From assembly GCA_036852015.1 (NCBI GenBank), contig JAANDG010000207.1:162040-226039 (forward strand): 64,000 nucleotides of DNA. Direction: 5' to 3'. Below the pieces are notes generated by a model. It searched no databases and was not told the origin of the DNA. It was given only the letters and a program-made list of their open reading frames with translations. A program made the translations under genes and the position numbers. Of this stretch, positions 45,840 to 59,200 are shown piece by piece. Source of the stretch: Pelodera strongyloides (Eukaryota; Nematoda; Chromadorea; Rhabditida; Rhabditidae). Within the stretch, counting starts at the first letter, position 1; each line of letters begins with the position of its first letter.

Positions 45840-46475
45840 ATTCACAATTTATATATTTATATCACTGGGGAGTTTATGCAAATCAGTCAAACAATCCACA
45901 CTCAACACACTCGTATGCATGCATAGAAAGGGTATCGGTAAAAACAATTGCAAGTACAGTATACTACACCGATGGTTGCTAATAGTACAGTAGCATGTGG
46001 CTCCCAATTTTACTGGTTACGCCCAAGGTAATGGCTAATAAACAATGTAATGGGACCTATTTCATTTAACGTTAATCTTGTACGTACCACTATGGCTGCC
46101 ATTTGGCGGTGGTCTAGTTATGATGCAATAAAATCAATGCCTGTCAATAAATATAAAATAAAATTGGACTAGAAAATGACGACCAATACACATATTGCAC
46201 TAGCATGATAATGTCAAAGTTACTACAGTGAAAATGGATTCGAAAATTGGCGTCCACGGTGTAAATTTAGAAAATCACCGCCTGCTTTTATGCAAAATTT
46301 CCTAAGTTTACTGGAAGTTACCATAAATAATTCTCATTCTCAAAGTGGTAGGTTTACCAGGCAACTAACTTCAGTATAATAATCACGTAAATCCGAGTTT
46401 CACAACCAACAATTCAATTGAACTACGCAAAATATTAAAAAGTGAAGATCACAATGCAAATCATCAGGAACTTGA
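45840..46475. other. Intergenic, nothing recognised
   Basis: AT-rich with no supported exon, RNA gene or repeat match. Confidence 0.35.
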
Positions 46476-46479
46476 TTAA

Positions 46480-46889
46480 AGGGTCAGGCCCATTTCAAAT
46501 GACCCCTATTTTTGATGATTCCATCTGCTTCTCCATTTCAAATATAGTAGGATACTATGTTTTTCTAATTTTCAAGCGCAAAATCCACGCAGCATTCAGC
46601 ATTTTACCATTGCCAGTCATACCCAACTATCTATCGCAGTTGTCACGCCCTTTCGCGCTAATTGGCCAATGTGCCCTGTTGGGCGTGGCAATCGCGATAT
46701 TGGGCAATCAGAGCGAATGGGCGTGACAACTGCGATAGATAGTTGGGTATGACCGCCCATGGTAAATTGCGGAATAGTCTGTGAATTTTGCGCTCGAAAA
46801 TTATAAAAATATTGCATCCTACTATATTTGACATGGAGAATCGGATGGAATCATCAAAAATAGGGGTCATTTGAAATGGGCCTGACCCT
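46480..46889. mobile_element. Family A fold-back MITE, copy 5
   Basis: Ends AGGGTCAGGCCC and GGGCCTGACCCT, flanked by TTAA at 46476-46479 and 46890-46893. It is 410 bp and lies 350 bp downstream of the coiled-coil gene. Confidence 0.85.
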
Positions 46890-47239
46890 TTAAGTTAAAA
46901 CATAAATTTCAAAAATAATTTCATAATTTCACCTAAAATTATAACTAGTATCCTCTACAGTACACAATATTATGGCAAGGTCTACGGTAAATGCTGTCAA
47001 TCATAAAATGCAAAAACTAAATCCAATTAAAATGTAGGAACTGGATTGTTACAGAAAAAAAAACGTATTCATCATTAGTCTCGATTGCGTATTACGGCTA
47101 CTTGGTGAGTATTTTTAAATCTGTTTCAGACAGTATTCGAAATCAATAAGGAAAGAAGCAATTAGTATATCTACATCGAAACTAGTTTAGAACTGATAAT
47201 TTTCGCTAATTACAAGGCTAACTAAGGCTAATTACAATC

Positions 47240-50200
47240 TCACGAAGCTGCGAGTTTCGTAGTTTCGAGCTGTGCCCGTAGTTGGTTAATAACTTCGTCT
47301 TTCTCCATCAACTGTTGTCGTAGGATATCGTTTTCCCGGACTAGTTCCGTAGGCTGGATTCCAGATTTCTGAAGTTAGGAGAATTTATAATTAGGAGCAA
47401 TTGGTCATTAACTCTAGAAAAAAAGACCCTCCAAGTGTTATCACACTGCATTCCATACCATACGAAGAAGAAAGCGTCACCAAGTTATTTACAACAACTA
47501 TCCCCCCAATGCATTGAAAAATAGCAAACTGAAACAAAAAACCAAAGCAATAATTGGACAAAAGTTCCGGCTCCAAGCATGTAGCGTTACTGATATCAGC
47601 CAAACATTTAATTGAACAGTCATCACCAGCACTGAGAATAAAACTTGAGAACATTATATAAATAAATAAAAAAGAAAGAAAGAATTACTTGTTGTCGCTG
47701 CTCCTCCTCGCCCACAAACTGCGTCAACACCCTAAGTTGTGCGCGCATCGCTTCCAATTCGCGCAGTCCGAGATCGATCTGCTCCTGCTCGTAGACTTGT
47801 CGTTGTGGTGAGGTCGTGTAGACCGGATGGATGCCCCTGGAAACAAATAAGAATAAAAATACTCGTATGCGGAATTTGAGGCAACCATTTTTTTGCCAAT
47901 TGTGCTTATGCAATTAGAAACATGTGATAACTTCATTTATAGGTTCCCAGGCTTTCATGACAATACTGCGATGCGTCAACTAGAACCTCGGGACTTCTCT
48001 TCGAGAAAACTCCATGAAATTTGGTGCGTTGGCAATGTTTCTAGAACCCTTCTCTTCGTGTGCTGGCAAATTCAGTAAGGACGCGTTCAGGATGCTCTTT
48101 CCGAAAGGTTCACATGCAAATTCATTGCTAATTTGTGCTTCTCCATGCTAATTCATACTGTATTTTTTTGCTTTCTCCAAGCAAGCATTAGAACGTTTCC
48201 AAAATGTCCATCCCGAACGATGAATTTGCATGAGAACCTTTCGGACAGCGCATCCCGAACGCGCCCTAAGCCTTTACACGTGCACCCGACGCTTTAATTC
48301 GTATTAAACTCACTTTTACAACTTAAAAAAAAAGAACAAAACCCTTTTTGAACCAAGTGAACAGGACTAAATAGATAGAAAAAAGTATCTACCCCGCAAT
48401 ATGTGTCAAATCTCGTTAGAAGCGCTTCGCGTGAAAGAAAAGAGTCAAGAAAAGTGCGCGCTTTGCGCTAGACTAATCGACCGTAAAATTGAATCATTGC
48501 TCGAGTGGAAATGAGACAATTTCTTGAAAAGAATCAGTCTTTCTAACACTTGGATACTTACCGCCTTTGTATTTTTTGGCGGTTAAAAAAAGTTTATCCT
48601 TATTTCTTGCCACAGTTAGAGGTAATAAATTAGAATTAGGTTATTTAGATGTTAGCGGTTACACTAGTTCTTCTTAAAGGATCGCAGTCACTCCAAAATC
48701 ATCATTTTGCTTCGAGTTTACTTGAATTTAGTAAAGAATAAAGAAAAATACTTTACCAAAACCGAATAATTTGAATTCCAACTCAGGGGGTGAACAAGTA
48801 GAAAAGTAGTTCTACTTAACTACCGCGGGATTATGAAACGTGTAGTGATATGCCTGCAGACCCTTGCAGTATATGTAAAGATATAATATGCAAATATTTG
48901 CCGAAATAATTTGCATACTCCCGATCGGGAAGCAGCTGTATGAACACGTTTCGTGATCCTGCGGTAGTTAATTAGAACTACTTTTCTACTCGTTCACTCC
49001 CTGAGTTAGAATTCAAATTATTCGGTTTTGGTAAAGTATTTGTCTCGATTCTTTACTAAATACAAGTAAACTCGAAGAAAAACGACGATTTTGTAGTGAC
49101 TGCGATCCTTTAATTAATAAATCTAGCATAAGATGTAAAAATGCAACAAATAATTTTGTTAAATAATAATGAAACTACTCACAGCACTGTGGATGGTTGC
49201 GTGTCGTGGTAGGATCGTCGCGGTCTAAAAAAATAAGTAATTAAAAAATCCTAATTTCCATGCGAAAATTGTTGAATTCAGGGAAATCTGGTTGCAAGAC
49301 AATATCACTATTATCACCAGTTACATTCCCTTACCGGACACGTGGTCCCAAACCATGTGCCATATCCCTTTATAAAACATCAGTTACGGGGGTGAAACGG
49401 ACTCGAGGTTCCAAACCACGTGCCATACCACTTTATCATCACCCCCGCCACCTGTTTTCGCGTTGGGCCAAAAAGTGCCTGATGCGGAACACGCGGAAAG
49501 CACGTTTTCCCCGCGGTCTGGTTCCCATTTGTCAAGCGGATAATACGTGTTGTTGATTTGTGTTTACATCGCGCAAACCATAGCAACTTGGAACACGGAG
49601 GAGAGAGAGAGGAGAGAGATAGACAGAGAGGACGTAACGAAGATAAGAACGAAAGTAAATATGAGTGATTGGATGTCAAGAATAAAAATATACTTCATAG
49701 CCGTATGAATAACCGTCCCTATTGTTGTTTAAAAGTTGAGCTATGATATTTATGTGCGTTGCTGACAAACGTTAGAATATATCGACAAAGTGAATGAATA
49801 TTACAAAAACTCACTTGGTTAAACATCGATGAAACGCCTCGGCCAATTTGTATGGAAGTTGACAGGCTGGCATACTTATTCAAATGAAAGGAAGTACAAA
49901 AAACATTCAGTTGTCCTAATATGGATAAAAAGAAAACAATTAGTATTAGGTTTTCACAGTTCGAAGTATGTATCAGGCTCATAAAAGTAAAGTTAAAGCG
50001 AAATACCGGCCGGTTTTTGAAATGCACAGAGTATATCAGCATTCTTATACAGCATATGCAAATGAACATAAATTAGAACAAAAATTCGAGCTAAATTAGC
50101 ATAAATACGTAAGAATTCAGTTGTCCGCGATGCGGTTCAAAAACCGACTGGTATTTCGCTTTAACTGAATTTCCATACAATTTCCGAATAAAACCAAATA

Positions 50201-53200
50201 ATAAGGAAAATATAATAAGTAAATGAAGTAGAAAATTATTTTACAATTAGAAACAGTTCAGAAATGAGATGGGATGACTCTAGAATTTTCAGCAGTTTTC
50301 GAATTAAACATATACATAGCAGGTGGACAAACAATACAAATATAAGGCCGGCTGCGATAGAGTTAAACTTTCGCGAAATTCTAGTAAATTCTCTGTTTGA
50401 CTCAGATTTCTGGCACCTGCTAAGATATTTTTTATAGAACTTTGTCAAAGCCAACATTTCTACTTTTAAACACTTAATCAAGAGAAAAGAATCTAAACAC
50501 ATGCCCAAGTTATGTCAAACAAACAACAAAGAAAAACTAAACTCAAGTCAAAGCTATAAAACGGACTATGAAAAATAACAAATGGGAATAATTCCGCAGC
50601 ACAATTAGCGTAGGGTCAATCAGAATTAGCGACCTAGGGGTAAAAATGGGTAACTAGACCACTAGTACTAACCTAGGGAATCTAGGTTACCAAGACTACG
50701 TTTTCTAGGCAAGCCTGGCCACTAACTAAAGCGCGCAAGCGCAAGCGGGCGCGCATTGATATGCGGAAGCAATCACAAGTGACAAGGTGCGCGCACTATC
50801 CACGCCTGAGATGTGACAAATGCCCGGGATAACGCGCTCTTGAGCGCCCAAGTGTTTTGATATTTTGATATGATAGATTGACACATAGAACCGGAACCTT
50901 TTGATGAATTGAGATCAAAATGATAGGAGAGGGAAGAGAGAAAGAGAGATAGAGAGGAAAAAATACAGCGATTTTTTTCTTGATTTGCATATTTAATAAA
51001 CAGTGCTCATAACTGCGCCTTGCATTACTTTAGCATAAAACTACATAGCCGCAACTTGCAACGCTTCAAAGGCCCTTTACCTAAGTTGAAGAATTACGTG
51101 GTTATGCATTTGGATTTAGTAAAAACACATATCTTCAATAGAAGTTAACTAAAACCGCTAAATTTAAAAGAGGTTTTAAATCTATGGAAAGCGTCAAGTC
51201 ACTTCGTTCTATCTCAAGTATGGTACTACAAATCCCGTCAAGCGCCCCTTAGGCGAACTTTGGGGATGAACACCTCCCTTTGTTGTTTTCTATTTGCTCT
51301 ATTTGATGTCCGCGACCGTATTCCGTAGACAACTAATGCGCGGGGAAAAAAACCAAATTTCGAATAATACCACTATTAGCGAAAACTGTAATGATCGGGC
51401 TAAATCTACTACGCGCGAGGATTAACTAAAGATTATAGAGACTTTACATACGCTACTTGTTTGCTGTTATTTTCAAACCATATTTGGGATTGATTTCACA
51501 CACAAATAATACATAGCTTTTCTAAAAATGTTTTTATAGAAACTAGCACACTAGCAGACAGTAAAAACTCCAAAGAACGATCAGAACAGGAAAGAACCGA
51601 GTCAATAGGTTGGCAAATATACGTTTCAGTAAGAACATTAAAGTCGGTACGGCTGTGCCAGATAATTTTGTCCTTGTCTTTTTGTCTTCATCACCATGGA
51701 AACGGACTCATTGTTAGGGAAATTGAATGCACCGACAAGACTTTATTCTTCATGCGCAAGAACCCTTTTGTTTTCAAAACAAAATATACTCAACTCATAG
51801 GATAGGATAAAATGCTTACTGAAACCTAATAAAGAATAAATAAACCTAATAATAACAAGGACGACCCAATGTCTTTGCTCTTCCTCTAGCCAGTGTTTTG
51901 TTCTTTTTGGTAGACAGAAAATGTTGAGATGTATATAATTAAATTCAAGTTTTGTTTCATTTTATATCCAGCAAAGTTTCTCATTATTTCTCCAATAGTG
52001 TTCAATAAGCGGACGGAAACTCCAAAGAATCCATACAAAAGAGAATTCAATTGAAGTTCGTTGACCTATTTTGCGGTAGATTTTGTTTAGAAACAAATTG
52101 TTGTGCCATTTACGTGGCGGCCTTTTCTATTCACCTTTATGGGGTTAGTTACTTTTTAAAGGGAATGAAACCTTTTTTTTTTTGACCGTAAGGTGTAATC
52201 CTTACTGGAAAAAAATATTTGCTGAAATTATGTACGCCTAGAACGTGGGACACGAAACAAGCTATTTGTGCTTATTAAGTTATTTGAAAATTCGAAAAAG
52301 CCCTTACTAATTTTCTGTGAGCTAAAGCACTGTAAAAAGGTACGTGGAAGGCTATTTTACGCACTGAGAAATTTCGACACTTCCTAAAACAATTTCCCAC
52401 TTTCGCTAATGGGGTTTGCAAGTATACTGAAAATTTACCGTATCTTGGAACCACACGTGAATATTCTTTTAATTTTACATACTATACATGCAGGTTTCAT
52501 GCAGAAATACGGTAGTATTGACAGAATCACACCGATGTTTTGGGATACTCCCCACAAACAAAATCTCGCAAAGGAGTATGTACATTTCGTAATAATGGAG
52601 CGCGAGTCAGGCCAGTGCAATAAACGCGCGTAAAACAATAAAGACATGTCGTAACGTAGACATGTGCATATGATTTCCTTGGTCTATCTATACAATGTTT
52701 GTAAAGGACGTACTGATATTCTATTACCAATATATATATAAGGAAATAATCGGAAAATAACTTAACATTCCGAAATGAAATAGACACGAAAGTACTAAAA
52801 AAAAGCAAATAAATCAAAAAATTTGTTTCCATAAAAAGAATTGCCAACAAAATGTACGGAACAATATTACAGTCAAAACAACGCTGCATTTGGCAAAACG
52901 ATTGAATTTATCCAAAGCAAAACATACAAGACTACGTTTGTTTCCTATTTCCGTTGTGACAAAAATCACAAAACAATTATGCTTAGTAAAACCACAATGA
53001 ATATGCTTTTGCCAATCAGACAATGATAAGTTTCATCTTACAGAAAAAGAAAATTGAAACCTTAACTTGAAGCGAATACGAATAGCTAAAGAAACCAAAT
53101 AACCTGAATAACTTGAGACCACAAATACAGTAGTATGCTAATTACGCACTACTAATTAGCGTGTTAATTACCATATGCTCACCTGAAACTTCTGAAAAAG

Positions 53201-56200
53201 GCGCCCAAAATACATTCGGCCATTCGGGAGCGGCACACACGTGTGGTTAGAACCAATAGATCGGGAAACAAGACGAAAACGAATAAGAACCGTGTCTGAC
53301 ACACTGAGTTTTCTCTCTCTTAACTGTCTCTCCCGTCTCTCTCTCTCTTTCTCTTCCTCTCTCTCTCTATATGTCTCTCTCTCCCTCCCTCTCTCTCCTT
53401 CACCTTCTCTTCAAAGGATGCGCTGTTTGCACAACTGGTTCTCTACTTTTCCGCCCAGCTTCTCCTGATCACTGCATTTTGGAGAAGAGAGAGAGGGAGA
53501 GAGAAAAAAGAAAGAGAAGTAACAACAGAAAATGAGAGATAGAGAGGAAAGAGAGATAGAGAATAAGAGAGTAAAGATACAGGAGGGAAGTAAAGTATAA
53601 TATTACCAGTGGAGGTATAGTCATAGTGATAAGTTTTGGGGAAAAACAAGGAACCTAAGATTTGCAGGTCGCTGGTCTCTACGAAGGACAACAGCCACCT
53701 CCGTGATAATTGTTGGATTTCAAGGTTATTTAGAGTACCACATAATTAATGTGGTTCACATATCTTTTCCTTACCATAGCGAAACATAATTTTTATTTGC
53801 AAAAGGTTTCCGCCTATTATACTCACAAGGACACCGTAACGATGTCTCATAAAAGCAAACAAAACAGAACATAACTGTGCCTTGTGACGGACACCAAACG
53901 ACCCCCATTTACCTATAGAAACCACATTTTGTATTCCTATTGAACCAGCATCTTTCAACTTTAGAAAAAGGTCTGGGTCGTATTTGGGGTATGGGGTAAA
54001 TTAGTGGCAACTTAAATGCAAGGACTATGTCTGTCATGGGCAACTTATACGTCAGTGTTCGTGAGTATTTAACATTTCATGCGTAACTTGCAGTAGGGTA
54101 ACTTAAAGGGACAGGCCCATCAAAATAAACCTATATTTACGATGCGTCCATAGTGACTATCAAGCATTTTTATTACAATATATGCAAACTAAATTTCACA
54201 TTTATTTGCCATGGGAAACTTTTTTCCGATGCGCTCAGATCAAATGTATACCGTAAAGCCGCAAATATCCTTGTCGTCAATGCAAATTTATCGTGAAATT
54301 ATAATGCGATTAAAATTTGCATATATAGCTTTGAAATCTGCAGTTTTATGGTATACATATGCGTGGAGCGCATTGGAAAAAAGTTGTCTAGGGCGAATAA
54401 TGGTGAAATTTAGTTTGTATATATTGTAATAAAAATGATTGATAGTCATTATGAACGTATCGTAAATATAGGTTTATTTTGATGGGCCTGTCCCTTTAAA
54501 TGCCATGGGTAGCTTACACATAATTAACTTACGCGACACGTATTCGTTGGTAATTTACACATGATCAACTTATATGTCATTTTACTTACAAATGCTAGGG
54601 TTAGTGTGGAAAAAGTCGTACAACGTCAAAAGCTAAACTTGAACACCGAGATGAGCTTTTCACGAATTTGGAAGCAGGTTTTTGTGGAATTTTCAATGTG
54701 TCGGCGCTTCAATAGTGCACGATTTCAACAAAAATTCACCCTTTTGACACTCCATTAAATATTTACATTGACCATTCTTTAATTCTTTCCTGACTGATTG
54801 ATTATCAGAGTTACTGATCTATTCAATTTATTGAATATTGATTTTAGCTTTCCCATGATCCTCCAAACTCCAAACTGGCAAATTCAAAACAAACTTTGTT
54901 TTCCAGTTCTCCTTTCTTATCCAGCTATACTAAAAATCTGCATTGAACAAGCTTCGATCCTAGCTTTACTAAACAAATCTGGTTTACTAACATACAACTG
55001 AAAGATGCGATTTTCCAAATTGATTTAAAGAACAGACACACTTGAGTTTTGTGAGTTCGGATAGCTAACTAACACTGTATACACAGTTACAGACTGATGT
55101 TAAGATAAGTGATGCGTAAATAAAGAAATTGTGATAGAAAATCTGTACCTGGTATCAAGTGAGGAACAGCGATTTTGAAAAAGGACTAGGCACAAAATGG
55201 TACCAGACACAAAATGGTGCAAAATGGTGCAACCGATGATGCCCTCAGATCTTACCAAAAAGACTTTAGTTCAGAAGTTACCCGAATAGAATCAATAACC
55301 TGAAAGACCCGTCAATAAAGAAAATCAATAAATAAAAAAAAATCAATAATTCAAAAAATCAATAACTCACTCAAATATGGAATTATCATCCACCGTACTC
55401 CGATCGATTGACATAATAGTGCTTGCATCAGGTTCGAATGAAGCTCTTAAAATGGTGCCATTCTGAATTCGGTCCATGCTTTCTGATGTGGGAAAGAGGT
55501 CCCCGACGAGCATAGGCTGATCTCTGAAAGTGATAAATCAATAGTAATTAATTAATTAGTGTTGGGAACACTACCTTTGAAACGTAGTATTTTACTGTTC
55601 CATTATGCTATATTCATTAGTCTACGACTAGTCATTGTTTACGTCTAGAAACGTTATTATAGACGTATTTGCATATATAGCATTACTATATATACCTGGT
55701 GAAATAGCGTATAGATATTGTCTTGCCTGCTACAATAAACTACTCTACTCTACGTGTGCCTCGTGGTCGCATCAATTGGCGTTCAGGATTCGACTTTCGA
55801 AACTCCGGAGGATCGACGCTTATTTTCGAAAATATCCTTGAGCTAGCAGTTTACTGCGCTCGGATTTGAGCATTTTCGAAAATTTGCAGTTCGGTTTTCG
55901 GTTGTTTTCGAATACAGGATGTCCCCAGGAGCCGAGAAGACCGCATTGGAGGAGCAGCAGAAGTTGTTCAGGGAGCAACAGAAGCTGATCAAGGAGCTAC
56001 TGGAGGACTCCAGGAAGCGTGATGAAGACTCACGGAAGCGAGATGAGGACGCAAAGAATAGAGAAGAAAGGTTGCTGAAGTTGCTGGAACAGCGGAGCGG
56101 AGCCGCATCGTCAGGAGGAGCACCGCTGGCGTCGATGTTGGGCGACAGGATCACGATTTTCGAGTACGATGCTGAGGGAGGAGTCACTTTCACCAAGTGG

Positions 56201-59200
56201 TTCCAACGTTTCGAGGACATCGTCACTGCGGAAGTAGGTGGTTTGTCGGAAGCCGAACAAGCCAGGTTGCTGATATCCAAGCTGAAAGATCGTGCATACG
56301 CCAGGCTGAGCAACGTCGTCGCGCCGAAGAGGATCAAGGATCTACCGATCAAAGAGCTGTCCCAGGAATTGGAGAAGCTGTTCGGGGAGAAATCGACGAT
56401 CTTCAGAAGGAGGTACAACGCGCTGAGGACGACCAGACAACCAGGTGAGTCGTACAGAGAGTACGCCTCAAGTGTCAACCGCATGTGTGAAGCCGCTCTA
56501 CTCAAGGACATGAAGGAGCAAGACTTCAAGACACTACTGTTCGTTGGTGGACTGCAACAACCTGAAGACAGTGAACTGAGGAAACGTTTGCTGCGGAAGC
56601 TGGAAGTGACGGAAACGTGCCAGTTGGAGGATATGTTGGTCGAGTGTGATTCGATGCAGACTTTGATCAAGGACGCAGCCCGGATAGGAGGAGACGAACA
56701 AGTAAGTGAAGTGAATAAGGTTCTGAACCAAAGGAGGAGGAACTGGAAAAGCAACCCTAGCAAGGAAGCAATTCCGGAGAAACCTATGGTTCGAGGAGCG
56801 TGCTATAATTGCGGTGAGATTGGACACTATGCAAGCAACTGCCAGAGAAAAGTAGGACGTGGAAGACCTGCCCAACCGCCTACCCAGAGGAAATGGAGGG
56901 ATGGCAAACGTGGAGGACCTGCCTACGCTAAGAAAATCGAGGAGGACGAAAGCATCGTTATTGCCGCGACGCGGAAGATGGTGGAAGTAAATATTGGATC
57001 TCAACGAGTGGAGATGCAATTGGACACTGGAGCTGATGTCACACTGATCGATCGAGCTACATGGAGGTCATTGGGATCGCCGACGCTGGAGAGTGTGGAC
57101 ACAAAATTGAAAGCTGCCAATGGAACACCGATCGCCGTGATGGGACGTCTGAGGACAGATTTCGCGTGCAAGGAATTCAGTGGTCACGGAAGCTGCTATG
57201 TGACCGAGGATATTAAGCTACTGGGAATTGATTGGATCGATCAGCTGCCGCCGTTCAAGGAAACATTCGATACAATGTGTTGTACAGTGAAGACTACCGA
57301 ATTGACGGAAGGACTTCGACTGGAGTTTCCGGATGTGTTCAAGAAGGAGCTGGGGCGCTGTTCGAAGATGAAAGCCCGGTTTGTACTGAAGAAGGATGCT
57401 CAACCGATTTTCGCCGCGAAGAGGAAGATACCGTTCGCTGTGGAACCGCTGGTAATGAAGGAGATCGACAGGCTCATCGAGCAAGGAGTCGTCTCGCCAG
57501 TGGAATATTCAAGATGGGCCGCGCCAATCGTCGCTGTGAAGAAGAAGACTGGAGCCGTGAGGGTGTGCTCAGACTTTTCGACAGGACTCAACGACGCTTT
57601 GGAACTGCATCGCCACCCATTACCGACATCAGAAGAAATCTTCGCACAACTCAATGGAGGTAAATATTTTACGCAGATCGACTTCGCTGATGCTTATCTG
57701 CAGATCGAAGTTGAAGAATCTTCAAAGGAGCTGGTCACGATTACGACGCAGAAGGGATTGTTCCGGTACAATCGCCTACCCTTTGGAGTCAAATCTGCAC
57801 CCGGCATATTTCAACAAGTGATGGATTCGATGATCGCAGGATTGGAAGGATGTGCTGCCTATTTGGATGATGTGATCGTCACCGGAGGATCATTGGAGGA
57901 GCACAATAGGAACGTCCGCAATCTATTTGAGAGGATCAACGACTATGGTTTTCGTGTTCGACTGGAGAAGTGCAGTTTCGCCCAGCGACAGATCCGTTTC
58001 CTGGGACATGTTATCGACAAGGACGGCCGTCGACCGGACCCAGAGAAGACTGCCGCGATCAAGAATATGCCGGAACCCAAGAACCTGCAGCAGGTTGAAT
58101 CGTTTCTTGGGTTAGTTAGTTATTATTCGTCTTTTGTATCAGATATGCGTTCATTTCGTGCACCACTGGACGCGCTGAAGAAAAAGGACACCGAGTTCGT
58201 CTGGTCCAAGGATTGCAAAGAAGTCTTCGAGAAGCTCAAAGAAGTGTTGCAATCGGATCTTCTCTTGACGCACTACGATCCAAAGATGGAGATTGTGGTG
58301 GCAGCAGATGCAAGCGACTACGGGATTGGAGCAGTCATCTCTCACCGATACCCGAATGGAATGGAAAAGGCAATATGGCATTGCAGTCGCGCCCTCACGC
58401 CTGCGGAGAAGAATTATGGACAGATTGAGAAGGAAGCACTCGCCCTAGTGTATGCCGTAAGGAAATTTCACCGCTACATATATGGACGACCCTTCATGTT
58501 GTTGACTGACCACAAGCCACTGCTTGCCGTGTTTGGAAGCAGAAAAGGAATATCAGTTCACTCAACAAATCGCCTTCAAAGATGGTCCCTTGTGCTACTG
58601 GCTTACGATTTCAAGATCCAGTACCGATCAACTACCAGCTTTGGACAGGCCGATGCATTATCAAGACTGATTGCTACGCAACACGTGCCAGAAGAAGATA
58701 TCGTCATTGGAATGATTGAGGACGATTGGAATGATATCGTGTATTTGGATGCGATCAGGACTTTGCCAGTTATGCAAAAGGACATTCGTGCTGCAATGGA
58801 AAAGGACCATGTGTTACCGAATATCGTGGAATCTGTGAAGACTGGGAGATGGTGTCAAGGAAAACCCGGATCTGCCCTGCACAACTTTCACAGCAGAAGA
58901 ATGGAATTATCGATATTCGAGGGATGCATTTTCCTGGGACGTAGGATTGTGGTACCGCACTCACTGCAAGGAAGAGTGTTGAGGATGCTGCACGACGGAC
59001 ACCCTGGAGCAACACGAATGAAGATGTTGGCGAGGAACAACGTCTACTGGCAAGGAATGGACAAGGACATCGAAAATTTGGTCAAGAGTTGTGTACCTTG
59101 CCAAAGTGCCGCGAAGATGCCCTTGAAGAACGAACTGAAACCATGGCCCGACTGTACTCGTGCAATGGAGAGGATTCACATTGATTTCGCTGGACCAATG

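Noticed and set aside
2954..46870. Recurring 60-90 codon frames beginning MSN(I)VG in every family A copy, on both strands
   Set aside because: They arise from the palindromic MITE arms and are kept only because copies are recent; no start context or codon constraint is visible.
11884..54429. Nearly identical 61-72 codon frames in two family B copies
   Set aside because: The two elements are nearly identical DNA, so frame conservation is not evidence for a protein; older family B copies do not keep it.
55777..55794. Assigning the primer-binding site to a specific tRNA from its TTCGAATCC-like complement
   Set aside because: The spacing from that T-loop-like string to the CCA end is about five bases too short for a normal tRNA, so the match is probably coincidental beyond TGG.
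55843..56763. A 306-codon open frame on the minus strand over the start of gag-pol
   Set aside because: It is the antisense of a real coding frame with strong codon bias; it has no start context, splice sites or recognisable domain.
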